Part shown: positions 52,886 through 61,376 of the stretch, in pieces
Position numbering within the stretch: position 1 is the stretch's first letter
Layout: each line of letters begins with the position of its first letter
NCBI RefSeq assembly: GCF_003352045.1
Contig: NZ_CP025815.1
Coordinates: 3,286,001-3,350,000, forward strand
Direction: 5' to 3'
Source of the DNA: Sulfitobacter sp. JL08
GTDB taxonomy: Bacteria > Pseudomonadota > Alphaproteobacteria > Rhodobacterales > Rhodobacteraceae
Length of the DNA: 64,000 nt
Made by a program: the position numbers and the translations under genes
Notes under the pieces: generated by a model
Seen by the model: only the letters and a program-made list of their open reading frames with translations
Databases searched by the model: none
Told to the model about the DNA's origin: nothing

Positions 52886-54544
52886 TCAGGCGAAACTGCC
52901 CTGACAGAACCAGCCGGCCGACATCGTGCCGCCATGCCCGTAGAACAGCCATAACCGTTCCCCATTCCGGGTGGTGACAACCCAGTAATCGCGCACTCCG
53001 CTGCGCCAGTCGGGATCATCCAGCCACCATTCCGGCGCGATCCGTTCCGGCCCGGTGGCACAGGCCAGATGCAGCGTGCGCCCGCGCCATCGAAACGTCG
53101 CCGGAACCGCAGGCTGGTCCGGTGCGCGCACGGGTTCGGGGCGCCACATCAGCACCGGACGGCGCGGCCCCTGATCGGGCCAGTTCGTATCAGCGGCAGA
53201 CCATGCCGCCGCCATGATCTTTTGGGTTTTTTCCGGAATATGGCTTGCCGCGGGGTGCAAGCGCGTGATCGCGTCAAGCCCGACCCGCGCCCCGATCCGC
53301 CCGATCAGATCATCCAGCGCGGTGTTGGCCGCCAAACGCGCGTTCACAGCGCGCCCCGCCTCAAGATGGCCCACCGCCGTGCGATTGTGCAGCGCCTCGG
53401 TTTGCAGCGCCTCAATGCGCAACATATCGATCCCGAAACCGGCCTCTATCCGGTCCAGTTTCATCACCAGCAGCGGGCGGATACGGTCGGGGCTGGACGA
53501 AGCCCGCGCCAGCGCAACTTCGACCGATTGCACCCCCTGATCGGCCCGGAATACCTGTAAGCGCACCACACGCGCACCGCGTTCCTTTGCCTTCAAATGA
53601 TCGCACAACCGCGGCAACACCCTGTCCAGCCCCGCAACAAGATCATCCATCAGCCCGATGGGATCAGGCAGTGTCAGGCGCACGGCAAAATGATCCGGCG
53701 CGCGTGCCGGTGAAATCGGCTCCGGGGCGCTGCCCATCGCCTGATCCAGCCGCAACACCAGCCCGCGCCCGAACCTGCGCGCCAGACCGGCACGCGGCTG
53801 GCCCAACAGATCGCCGACCCGGCGCAGCCCCAGATGCGACAATTGCGCGGTGGTGTCCCCGTCCAGCCTGAGTGCGGCAACCGGAAGCGGGCTGAGCGCG
53901 CTGTAATTCTGGCCGGGGGGCGCAATGCACCCAGATCCGGCCAGCAGCGCCGGCGCGCCTGCCGGTGCCGCCCCGCCTTTGGTCCAGTGCCGCCGCTTTC
54001 CGGCCCGCGAACGGGTCGCGCGCGCCTCCTGGTCGATGGCATCGCCGCTGCGATGTGATCCGGTGGCCTGCCCTGCATAACGTGCAAGCGCCCAGGCGGC
54101 CCCCAATGTGTCTGCTATACCGCACCGCACATGCAATCCCAGATCGGCGCAATCATCCTGAACCACCTGCAACAGCGCCGTTTCCCCGCCAAACAGATGC
54201 GCACACCCTGTCAGATCGATCACCAGACCATCGGGCGGGTGTTCAGCGACCCACGGGCTGAATTTTCCGGCCCAACGCCGCAAAACAGTCAGAAAGGCAG
54301 CTTCGGCCTCGCGATCCTGCAACCGCGTGATCAGCCCCAGACACATGGCATGGGCATCGCGCACCGGCTGCCCCACCTTCAGGCCCGCCTGCAACGCCTG
54401 CCCGTTCAGCGAAGACAGAACCTGCATGTTCTGCGTTTCGGTCACCACCGCCAATGGCATATCCCACAGCCCGCGCGCACGGCGCATCAGCCGTTCCGCA
54501 CCAAGGCGCGGAAACCACAGGGACAGGACACGGGATTGCGGCAT
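52886..54544 (-). CDS. imuB: ImuB, catalytically inactive Y-family polymerase-like mutagenesis protein
   Basis: This 552-residue protein is of the Y-family DNA polymerase fold. The N-terminus MPQSRVLSLWFPRLGAERLMRR and the LVIDLTGCAHLFGGE block are the ImuB forms. In active Y polymerases the latter block contains the catalytic Asp-Glu pair, and here the Glu is replaced, so it is an accessory rather than a polymerase. In the family it links ImuA and DnaE2 to the beta clamp for error-prone synthesis. Neither imuA nor dnaE2 is next to it. An SOS box precedes it. Confidence 0.9.
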   Translation of the reverse strand: MPQSRVLSLWFPRLGAERLMRRARGLWDMPLAVVTETQNMQVLSSLNGQALQAGLKVGQPVRDAHAMCLGLITRLQDREAEAAFLTVLRRWAGKFSPWVAEHPPDGLVIDLTGCAHLFGGETALLQVVQDDCADLGLHVRCGIADTLGAAWALARYAGQATGSHRSGDAIDQEARATRSRAGKRRHWTKGGAAPAGAPALLAGSGCIAPPGQNYSALSPLPVAALRLDGDTTAQLSHLGLRRVGDLLGQPRAGLARRFGRGLVLRLDQAMGSAPEPISPARAPDHFAVRLTLPDPIGLMDDLVAGLDRVLPRLCDHLKAKERGARVVRLQVFRADQGVQSVEVALARASSSPDRIRPLLVMKLDRIEAGFGIDMLRIEALQTEALHNRTAVGHLEAGRAVNARLAANTALDDLIGRIGARVGLDAITRLHPAASHIPEKTQKIMAAAWSAADTNWPDQGPRRPVLMWRPEPVRAPDQPAVPATFRWRGRTLHLACATGPERIAPEWWLDDPDWRSGVRDYWVVTTRNGERLWLFYGHGGTMSAGWFCQGSFA

Positions 54545-54556
54545 CAGATCACAAAT

Positions 54557-54571
54557 GTTCTATTTTTGTTC
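54557..54571. promoter_or_regulatory. Alphaproteobacterial LexA (SOS) box before imuB
   Basis: GTTCTATTTTTGTTC fits the GTTC-N7-GTTC operator of alphaproteobacterial LexA exactly (GAAC-N7-GAAC on the minus strand). It lies 12 bp upstream of the imuB start, where a bound repressor would block transcription. Confidence 0.85.
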
Positions 54572-54741
54572 TCATTCTATCTAGAGCGAGTCGCCCCCCG
54601 AGTCGAGGCCAGCCGGCGCACAACCCACCCCGCCAGAACCAACAGAAAACTGCCGCTTGGGTTATTTTCCGGAAGCAAACAGTTGAAATACCGCCGCGTT
54701 TGTCACAGGGTCGCCACAACAGAAAAAGGGGAGGATACAAC

Positions 54742-55854
54742 ATGCGCACCCGTGCCGCCGTTGCCGTGGAAGCCGGCAAACCGCTTGAGATAATGGAAGT
54801 GAACCTTGAAGGCCCGCGCAAGGGCGAGGTTCTGGTTGAAATCAAGGCCACCGGCCTGTGCCACACCGATGAATTCACCCGTTCTGGCGATGACCCCGAA
54901 GGGATATTCCCCGCGATTCTGGGCCACGAAGGTGCCGGTGTTGTGCTGGAAGTGGGCGAAGGCGTCACCACATTGGAACCGGGCGATCACGTGATCCCGC
55001 TTTACACGCCCGAGTGCCGCGAATGCGAATACTGCCTGTCGGGCAAGACCAATCTTTGCCAGAAAATCCGGGTCACGCAGGGCCAGGGCCTGCTGCCCGA
55101 TGGCACCACGCGGTTTTCGATGCTGGATGGCACACCGATCCACCACTACATGGGCTGTTCGACCTTTGCCAACCACACCGTCGTGCCGGAAATTGCGCTG
55201 GCCAAAGTGCGCAAGGACGCGCCATTCGACAAGATCTGTTACATCGGCTGCGGTGTCACCACGGGTATCGGCGCGGTGATCAATACGGCCAAGGTCGAAA
55301 TCGGCGCACGTTGTGTGGTTTTCGGACTGGGCGGCATTGGCCTGAACGTCATTCAGGGCCTGCGCCTTGCCGGGGCCGATCAGGTGGTGGGTGTCGATCT
55401 GAACGACGACAAGGCCAAGGTCGGCACCTATTTCGGCATGACCGACTTTGTGAACCCCACCAAGGTCAAGGGCGATCTGGTTGCGCATCTGGTCGAACTG
55501 ACAGGTGGCGGTGCCGATTACACGTTTGATGCCACCGGCAACACAACCGTCATGCGCACCGCGCTCGAGGCGGCGCACAAGGGCTGGGGAGAAAGCATCA
55601 TCATCGGCGTGGCCCCCGCGGGTGCCGAAATCTCGACCCGCCCCTTCCAACTGGTCACGGGCCGCGTTTGGCGCGGCACCGCCTTTGGCGGCGCCAAGGG
55701 GCGCACCGATGTGCCGAAAATCGTTGATTGGTACATGAGCGGCAAAATCGAGATCGACCCGATGATCACCCACAAGCTGACACTGGACCAGATCAACGAA
55801 GGGTTCGAGCTGATGCACAAGGGCGAAAGCATAAGGGCGGTCGTAGAGTTTTGA
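54742..55854 (+). CDS. frmA: S-(hydroxymethyl)glutathione dehydrogenase / class III alcohol dehydrogenase
   Basis: This 370-residue zinc dehydrogenase oxidises S-hydroxymethylglutathione, formed from formaldehyde and glutathione, to S-formylglutathione with NAD+. Catalytic zinc ligands are Cys40 (GLCHTDE) and His62 (GHEGAG), plus a later Cys (YIGCGVTTG). The structural zinc loop is Cys92, 95, 98 and 106. The NAD fold is GLGGIGLNVIQGLRLAGADQVVGVD. The next step, fghA, lies 3.5 kb downstream. ATG 54742 has a GGGGAGG site. Its last bases overlap the start of the NYN gene. Confidence 0.93.
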   Translation: MRTRAAVAVEAGKPLEIMEVNLEGPRKGEVLVEIKATGLCHTDEFTRSGDDPEGIFPAILGHEGAGVVLEVGEGVTTLEPGDHVIPLYTPECRECEYCLSGKTNLCQKIRVTQGQGLLPDGTTRFSMLDGTPIHHYMGCSTFANHTVVPEIALAKVRKDAPFDKICYIGCGVTTGIGAVINTAKVEIGARCVVFGLGGIGLNVIQGLRLAGADQVVGVDLNDDKAKVGTYFGMTDFVNPTKVKGDLVAHLVELTGGGADYTFDATGNTTVMRTALEAAHKGWGESIIIGVAPAGAEISTRPFQLVTGRVWRGTAFGGAKGRTDVPKIVDWYMSGKIEIDPMITHKLTLDQINEGFELMHKGESIRAVVEF

Positions 55855-56558
55855 GCCTGCGCGATACACCGCTTCTGGCCGTGCTGATCGACGCTGACAA
55901 TATGTCGGCGAAACACGCAGATGCGATCTTTCTTGAGATCGCATCGATGGGCGAAGCCAGCATCCGCCGTATCTATGGTGACTTTCAGGGCGGCGGCCCG
56001 CAAGGCTGGACCAAGGAAATACTGGCATCACACGCCATTATTCCCCATCAGCAATTTGCCGGCGCGACCAAAAGAAACGCCTCGGACATAGCATTGGTCA
56101 TTGATGCCATGGATATCCTGCATTCCGGTCGCTTCGACGGCTTCGTGATCATCTCGTCCGACAGCGATTTTACCAGACTGGCTAGTCGTATCCGCGAGCA
56201 GGGAATTGATGTTTTTGGAATTGGCGAAAGCAAAACCCCTGCCGCTTTGCGAAAAGCGTACAAAAAATTCATTCTGGTTGAAAATCTGGTTGCCACGGAC
56301 GAGCAGGCAGCAACGGAAAAAGAGAAAAGCAACCCGCCATCCAAGGCCCGGCCACTTTTGAGATCTGCCATCGAAGCCGCGGGCGCCGATGGCGGCTGGG
56401 TGCCGCTGGGTCAGGTGGGAAAACAGTTAAACGCAAATGACCCGTCATTTGATCCACGTGCCTATGGATGCCCCAACCTAAGCACACTTGCCCGCAAAGC
56501 AGGCACATTCGAAGTCAAGGAAATCGACAACACGTTGAAAATACGGACCAAAACCTAG
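55851..56558 (+). CDS. NYN domain protein with C-terminal OST-HTH/LOTUS domain
   Basis: This 235-residue protein carries a PIN-like NYN nuclease domain (LAVLIDADNMSAKHADAIFLEIASMGEASIRRIYGDF, then SDIALVIDAMDIL and VIISSDSDFTRLASRIREQG), whose Asp residues make up the acidic site. The C-terminus has a LOTUS-type winged helix (LLRSAIEAAGADGGWVPLGQVGKQLNANDPSFDPRAYGCPNLSTLARK). LOTUS domains bind RNA, so RNA processing or decay is likely. TTG 55851 begins the frame and overlaps the frmA stop (TTGA), so it is coupled to formaldehyde detoxification. Confidence 0.86.
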   Translation: MSLRDTPLLAVLIDADNMSAKHADAIFLEIASMGEASIRRIYGDFQGGGPQGWTKEILASHAIIPHQQFAGATKRNASDIALVIDAMDILHSGRFDGFVIISSDSDFTRLASRIREQGIDVFGIGESKTPAALRKAYKKFILVENLVATDEQAATEKEKSNPPSKARPLLRSAIEAAGADGGWVPLGQVGKQLNANDPSFDPRAYGCPNLSTLARKAGTFEVKEIDNTLKIRTKT

Positions 56559-56561
56559 CCT

Positions 56562-57179
56562 TCAGACCCCGTACCGCGCCAGAAACGTGTCTACCGCATT
56601 TTCAATAACTTGCGCGATTTCCGCCTTTGAAAACTCTGACTGGATCCCGAACACCGCCCGTATCCACAGCTTTGCCTTGCACAATTCGGAAAACTGGTCG
56701 GCCGCCATGCCGACATCTTCGATGTCCAGTTCTCCGCGCTCGACAGCGCCGCGCATGTATTCCGCCAACCGGTCATGCCCCATTTTGGGGCCGGCGGCAT
56801 AGAATGCGCGACCAAGTTCGGGAAACCTGTCGCGCTCGGCAACACAAATGCGAAACACACTTTGCGAGAAATCCGACAGCAGGAAGGGCACCAGCTTTGA
56901 TGCGGCAACAGTCAGCGCCGCACGCGGCTCCTTGCTGGCCTCGATCTGTTCGACAGCTTCATTTGCCATCCGGTCACATTCGATCGTGGCCACCTCCATG
57001 AACAGCAGCCGTTTATCGGGAAAATAGCTGTAAAGCGTGGCCTTTGACACACCGGCAGCTTTGGCGATGTCATCTACACTGGCGCCTTCGAAACCATCGG
57101 CCATAAACACCTGCCGTGCCCCTGCAACGACCTGATCGTATTTGCGGCCCTTGCGCACAATATCGACGGCTTCACCCAT
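56562..57179 (-). CDS. TetR/AcrR family transcriptional regulator
   Basis: This 205-residue repressor has a clear N-terminal TetR helix-turn-helix (YDQVVAGARQVFMADGFEGASVDDIAKAAGVSKATLYSYFPDKRLLF) and a helical ligand domain. Its tail matches the AefR/TetR_C type. It is convergent with the NYN gene (3 bp) and divergent from the membrane ferritin gene. The gap holds a perfect palindrome 24 bp from its start. The target beyond itself is unknown; it could affect the NYN, ferritin or transporter genes. Confidence 0.9.
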   Translation of the reverse strand: MGEAVDIVRKGRKYDQVVAGARQVFMADGFEGASVDDIAKAAGVSKATLYSYFPDKRLLFMEVATIECDRMANEAVEQIEASKEPRAALTVAASKLVPFLLSDFSQSVFRICVAERDRFPELGRAFYAAGPKMGHDRLAEYMRGAVERGELDIEDVGMAADQFSELCKAKLWIRAVFGIQSEFSKAEIAQVIENAVDTFLARYGV

Positions 57180-57203
57180 GGTATCCCCTTCTTTGGTAGC
57201 TGA

Positions 57204-57215
57204 CAGTTTAAACTG
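57204..57215. promoter_or_regulatory. Palindromic TetR operator candidate
   Basis: CAGTTTAAACTG is a perfect 12-bp palindrome, and TGA is found on each outer flank in part. It lies 24 bp upstream of the TetR start and about 68 bp before the Irr-like box, a usual place for an autoregulatory TetR operator. Confidence 0.5.
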
Positions 57216-57283
57216 ACGGGTTCACTTTCAACAACACCTCAAAATTGATTTCGCACTTGACCCGAATTCGCAGCGGAATAACA

Positions 57284-57298
57284 TTAGAACAATTCTAA
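57284..57298. promoter_or_regulatory. Irr/ICE-type iron control box before mbfA
   Basis: TTAGAACAATTCTAA consists of TTAGAA and TTCTAA in perfect inverted symmetry around CAA. This agrees with the alphaproteobacterial Irr box (ICE motif) known from iron-regulated genes, including mbfA. It ends 16 bp before the ATG of the membrane ferritin gene, with AGGAG in between. Confidence 0.75.
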
Positions 57299-57314
57299 AT
57301 TACAGGAGCGAACC

Positions 57315-58289
57315 ATGCGGTTCCTATCGCAGCGCAAACGTTTTTCGGACCTGTCCGAACAGGAAATCATCGCTTTGGCGATTTCGTCCGAAGAAGACGA
57401 TGCGCAAATCTATCGCGGCTACGCGGAAACCCTGCGCGCTGATTTCCCTGACAGTGCCGCCGTCTTTGACGGCATGGCCAAGGAAGAAGACGGGCACCGC
57501 GCCCGCCTGATCGCATTGCATGAAAAACGGTTTGGATCGACCATCCCGTTGATCCGGCGCGAACATGTTGCAGGATATTATACACGGCGGCCCGTCTGGT
57601 TGGTTGAAAACCTGGGGCTGGAGCGCATCCGCGCCGAAGCCGAAGCGATGGAACGCGATGCGGAACGGTTTTATCTGAATGCCGCCGCAAAAACACAGGA
57701 TGCCGCCACGCGCAAACTGCTGGGCGATCTGGCCGCTGCCGAAGCAGGCCATCAGACAGTCGCCGGAGAACTGGAAGACAAACATCTGGGGGGCGATGCA
57801 CGCGACAGCGAAGATGCGACCGCCAAGCGCCAGTTCATTCTGACATGGGTGCAACCGGGCCTTGCGGGGCTGATGGACGGATCGGTATCCACGCTGGCCC
57901 CGATCTTTGCCGTGGCCTTTGCCACCCAGGACACCTGGACAACCTTTCTGGTCGGGCTGGCGGCGTCTGTGGGCGCCGGTATTTCAATGGGGTTCACCGA
58001 AGCTGCGTCTGATGACGGTGAACTGTCGGGGCGCGGCTCTCCTTTGAAACGCGGGTTTGCGTCGGGTATCATGACAACGGTCGGCGGGCTGGGCCACGCC
58101 CTGCCCTATCTGATTCCGGATTTCTGGACGGCGACCATCATCGCCTGCATCGTCGTGTTTATCGAGCTGTGGGCAATTGCATGGATCCAGAACAAGTACA
58201 TGGATACCCCGTTTTTCCGTGCTGCGTTTCAGGTGGTTCTGGGGGGCGCGCTGGTCTTTGCCGCAGGTGTGCTGATCGGCAGCGGCTAG
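57315..58289 (+). CDS. mbfA: Membrane-bound ferritin with VIT1-type iron exporter domain (MbfA)
   Basis: This 324-residue protein has two domains. The N-terminal 165 residues are a ferritin-like helical bundle with iron ligands in ISSEEDDAQIY, FDGMAKEEDGHRARL and AAAEAGHQTVAGELE. The rest is a VIT1/CCC1-like membrane domain with five helices, beginning ILTWVQPGLAGLMDGSVSTLAPIFAVAFA. In relatives it exports iron and protects against iron and peroxide stress. An Irr-type box is placed just before it, so expression is expected to rise when iron is high. ATG 57315 has AGGAG upstream. Confidence 0.92.
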   Translation: MRFLSQRKRFSDLSEQEIIALAISSEEDDAQIYRGYAETLRADFPDSAAVFDGMAKEEDGHRARLIALHEKRFGSTIPLIRREHVAGYYTRRPVWLVENLGLERIRAEAEAMERDAERFYLNAAAKTQDAATRKLLGDLAAAEAGHQTVAGELEDKHLGGDARDSEDATAKRQFILTWVQPGLAGLMDGSVSTLAPIFAVAFATQDTWTTFLVGLAASVGAGISMGFTEAASDDGELSGRGSPLKRGFASGIMTTVGGLGHALPYLIPDFWTATIIACIVVFIELWAIAWIQNKYMDTPFFRAAFQVVLGGALVFAAGVLIGSG

Positions 58290-58331
58290 GCGGGCTTGCA
58301 GGCGGAGCACGCAAAATATACTGCATGACCC

Positions 58332-59258
58332 ATGGTCGAGATATTTCTGAAAACATTGCCGTTTTTTGCACTGATCGGGTTGGGATTCTGGGCCGGAAAA
58401 ACGCGGTTCTTCACCGAGGAAGCCACCGCCTATCTGACCAAATTCGTGTTTTATTTTGCACTGTCGGCCATGTTGTTCAGATTTGCCGCAAACCTGTCCC
58501 TGTCCGAGGTCTTTAACGGCAAGCTGATCGCGGGATACCTGTGGGCCACGGCCTTTGTCTACGGAATTGCCACCATGGTGGCGTTTATCCGTCGCCTGAA
58601 CATTGAAACCGCCGCGATCGAGGCGCAATGCGCCGTGATCGGCAATGTCGGCTTTCTGGGCATTCCCATGCTGGTTCTGCTTTTAGGCCCGGACGCGGCA
58701 GGTCCGGTCATGCTTGTCTTGGCGGTTGATCTGATCGTGTTTTCAAGCCTGATCGTGATTCTTATCACCGGCGGGCGCGATGGCCGCATGAGCCTTGGCA
58801 TCTTTCGCACAATCGGTGTCGGCCTGATCAAGAATCCGATGATCGTATCGATTGTACTGGGTCTTTTGTGGTCGTCCTTTTCGCTTCCGATCCCCGCCCC
58901 GATGAACGATTTTCTGGCCATACTCGGTGGCGCCGCAACCCCGGGCGCGCTGTTTGCCATCGGTGCATCTCTGGCGTCCAAATCCGCCGAACGCATCGAA
59001 GTTGCAGCATGGCTGACCTTTTGCAAACTGGTGCTGCACCCGGCATTCGTGGCCGTTGCCGTCCTGTTTATCTTTCCGATCGATGCCTATTCGGCCGCTG
59101 TTGTCATCTCGGCTGCGGCCCTGCCCGTGGCCGGAAATGTCTATATTCTGGCGCAGCATTACGGCGTTGCGCCGCACCGTGTTTCGGCAGCCATTCTTCT
59201 GTCGACCGCCGTCAGCATCGTCACCGTTTCGGCCGTGATTGCATGGGTTGCGCCCTGA
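58332..59258 (+). CDS. AEC (auxin efflux carrier) family transporter
   Basis: This 308-residue inner-membrane protein has about ten hydrophobic helices. The first half opens with IFLKTLPFFALIGLGFWAGKTRFFTEEATAYLTKFVFYFALSAMLF, and the second begins with AAWLTFCKLVLHPAFVAVAVLFIF. That two-half layout is the AEC/membrane transport protein pattern. Bacterial members export malonate, malate or other organic acids. It lies 42 bp behind mbfA and 95 bp before fghA on the same strand, but no direct link is visible. Confidence 0.87.
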   Translation: MVEIFLKTLPFFALIGLGFWAGKTRFFTEEATAYLTKFVFYFALSAMLFRFAANLSLSEVFNGKLIAGYLWATAFVYGIATMVAFIRRLNIETAAIEAQCAVIGNVGFLGIPMLVLLLGPDAAGPVMLVLAVDLIVFSSLIVILITGGRDGRMSLGIFRTIGVGLIKNPMIVSIVLGLLWSSFSLPIPAPMNDFLAILGGAATPGALFAIGASLASKSAERIEVAAWLTFCKLVLHPAFVAVAVLFIFPIDAYSAAVVISAAALPVAGNVYILAQHYGVAPHRVSAAILLSTAVSIVTVSAVIAWVAP

Positions 59259-59353
59259 AAACCTGCGTTTGGGCGGCAATGACCTGCCGTTCAACCCTTG
59301 CTGCATCGCACATCACCCGATAGCGATAGGGGAACACAGAAAGGGATGACAGG

Positions 59354-60187
59354 ATGAAAACTGTATCAGAAAACCGGTGCTTTAACGGCCGCCAAGGTGT
59401 TTACACCCACACATCCGATGTCTGCGCCTGCGACATGACATTCGGACTGTTCCTGCCGGAAGAGGCCGCGGACGGGCCGGTGCCAGTGTTGTGGTACCTG
59501 TCGGGCCTGACGTGCACCCATGAAAACGCAATGGTCAAGGCGGGCGCGCAAACCTGGGCCGCCGAACAGGGCATCGCGCTGGTGTTTCCCGACACCTCGC
59601 CGCGGGGCGAGGATGTGGCGGACGACGAGGCGTATGATCTTGGCAAGGGGGCCGGGTTTTACGTGGACGCGACCCAAGACCCTTGGGCACCCCATTTCCA
59701 GATGCACAGCTATATCGCACAGGAACTTCCCGCGCTGATCGGCGAACATTTCGCCGTCGATATGGACCGTCAGGCCATTACCGGCCATTCCATGGGCGGC
59801 CACGGCGCATTGACCCTTGCGATGGGCCTGCCCGGGCGGTTCCGCTCTGTTTCTGCCTTTGCGCCAATCTGCAATCCGACAGCCAGCGATTGGGGCCGCA
59901 AACAATTGTCGGCCTATCTGGGCAAAGATCACAGCCTTTGGGCAGATCATGACGCAACGCTGTTGATGCAAAAGACAGGATTTGACGGCCCTATCCTGAT
60001 TGATACCGGCACCGACGACCAGTTCATCGATCTTCTGAAACCAGAGGCATTTGCCGCCGCCTGCGCGGAACGTCGGCAAGAAGCGACATTGCGGATGCAG
60101 AAAGGCTATGACCACAGTTATTTCTTCGTATCGACGTTCATGGAAGATCACATGGCGTTTCACGCACAGGCGCTTTACGCCGCCTGA
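59354..60187 (+). CDS. fghA: S-formylglutathione hydrolase
   Basis: This 277-residue alpha/beta-hydrolase is of the esterase D family. It splits S-formylglutathione into formate and glutathione, completing glutathione-dependent formaldehyde oxidation. The nucleophile elbow is GHSMGGHGA (Ser146). The family text [19 protein letters not shown] and [28 protein letters not shown] is plain, with a late [12 protein letters not shown] holding the histidine. ATG 59354 has GGGATGACAGG before it. Its partner frmA is 3.5 kb upstream. Confidence 0.95.
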   Translation: MKTVSENRCFNGRQGVYTHTSDVCACDMTFGLFLPEEAADGPVPVLWYLSGLTCTHENAMVKAGAQTWAAEQGIALVFPDTSPRGEDVADDEAYDLGKGAGFYVDATQDPWAPHFQMHSYIAQELPALIGEHFAVDMDRQAITGHSMGGHGALTLAMGLPGRFRSVSAFAPICNPTASDWGRKQLSAYLGKDHSLWADHDATLLMQKTGFDGPILIDTGTDDQFIDLLKPEAFAAACAERRQEATLRMQKGYDHSYFFVSTFMEDHMAFHAQALYAA

Positions 60188-60258
60188 AGGTTACTGAATA
60201 CACGCTGTTGACCTGTTCAACGGATGTTGACGCCGCAAAAAACGGAGCACTGAACAAT

Positions 60259-60717
60259 ATGGCCATCTATGTGGATGCCGATGCCTGCCCGGTGAAAGCC
60301 GAAGCCGAAAAAGTTGCGACACGCCACGGCATGCAGGTTTTTTTTGTATCCAATGGCGGCCTGCGCCCGTCGCAAAACCCGCTGGTTCAGAACATCATTG
60401 TTGATGCCGGCCCCGATGTCGCCGACATGTGGATTGCCGATCGCTGCGGCGCAGGCGATGTGGTTATCACCGGAGACATCCCGCTGGCCGCCAAATGCGT
60501 CGAGGCCGGGGCGCGTGTTCTGAAACACAATGGCGAAGCGCTGACACAGGCCAACATAGGCAACGTGCTGGCCACGCGGGATCTGATGGCCGATTTGCGC
60601 GCCGCCGATCCGTTTCGCGCAGGCGGCGGGAAAGGCTTTACAAAGGCCGACCGCTCCCGTTTTCTGGAGGCGCTGGAACGCGAATTACGCGCCGCAGCGC
60701 GGGGCGGACCCGCATGA
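60259..60717 (+). CDS. YaiI/YqxD family protein (UPF0178)
   Basis: This 152-residue cytoplasmic protein begins [20 protein letters not shown] and continues to FVSNGG and then [32 protein letters not shown], the well-known UPF0178 order. The fold is PIN-like and the acidic residues D7 and D9 suggest metal-dependent nuclease-type chemistry, though this has not been shown for the family. ATG 60259 is chosen because the family always starts within [13 protein letters not shown]. Confidence 0.94.
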   Translation: MAIYVDADACPVKAEAEKVATRHGMQVFFVSNGGLRPSQNPLVQNIIVDAGPDVADMWIADRCGAGDVVITGDIPLAAKCVEAGARVLKHNGEALTQANIGNVLATRDLMADLRAADPFRAGGGKGFTKADRSRFLEALERELRAAARGGPA

Positions 60718-60754
60718 CACAATCGCCATGGCGACCCTTGAAAGCAGGACGGAA

Positions 60755-61375
60755 ATGCAACCAAAAGCGGTGATCTTTGACATCGGAAACGTGTTGATCG
60801 AATGGCAACCGGAACGGTTTTACGATCGCGTGATCGGCGCCGACCGCCGCCAAGCCATGTTCGCCGAAGTGGACCTGCACGGCATGAACGACAGGGTTGA
60901 TCTGGGCGGGCACTTTACCGAAACCATTTATGCCACCGCCGAAGAATACCCGGAATGGCGCACTGAAATTAGGATGTGGCACGATCACTGGATAGAACTG
61001 GCCTCGCCCGCGATTGATCATTCGGTACGTCTTAAATCGGCACTGCGCGCCAAAGGTATTCCGGTGTTTTCCCTGACCAATTTCGGCATCCAGAGCTTTG
61101 ATTACGCAGCCACGCAATATCCGTTTCTGACGGAATTCGACCGCCAGTATATTTCGGGCCACATGAAGGTGATCAAACCGGATCCCGAAATCTACCGGAT
61201 GGTAGAAGCGGATTGTGGCATAGAGCCTTCTGCGCTGCTGTTCGCCGATGACCGGACCGACAACATCACGATGGCTGCATCGCGCGGATGGCAGACGCAT
61301 TTGTTCGATGGCCCGCAAGGCTGGGCTGATGCGCTTGTCAGCCATGGATTATTGACCCCAAGGGAGGCCGCATAA
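60755..61375 (+). CDS. HAD family hydrolase (subfamily IA, YihX-like)
   Basis: This 206-residue phosphatase-like enzyme has HAD motif I AVIFDIGNVLIEWQPERFY at the N-terminus, motif II SLTNFG, motif III with the Lys in HMKVIKPDPEIYRM, and motif IV LLFADDRTDNI. The nucleophile and general acid Asp positions are only partly met: motif I reads DIGN, with Asn where many have Asp or Gly-Thr. ATG 60755 follows AGGACGG; ATG 60728 is also in frame. It starts a run with the ornithine cyclodeaminase-like and hydrolase genes. Confidence 0.85.
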   Translation: MQPKAVIFDIGNVLIEWQPERFYDRVIGADRRQAMFAEVDLHGMNDRVDLGGHFTETIYATAEEYPEWRTEIRMWHDHWIELASPAIDHSVRLKSALRAKGIPVFSLTNFGIQSFDYAATQYPFLTEFDRQYISGHMKVIKPDPEIYRMVEADCGIEPSALLFADDRTDNITMAASRGWQTHLFDGPQGWADALVSHGLLTPREAA

Positions 61376-61376
61376 G

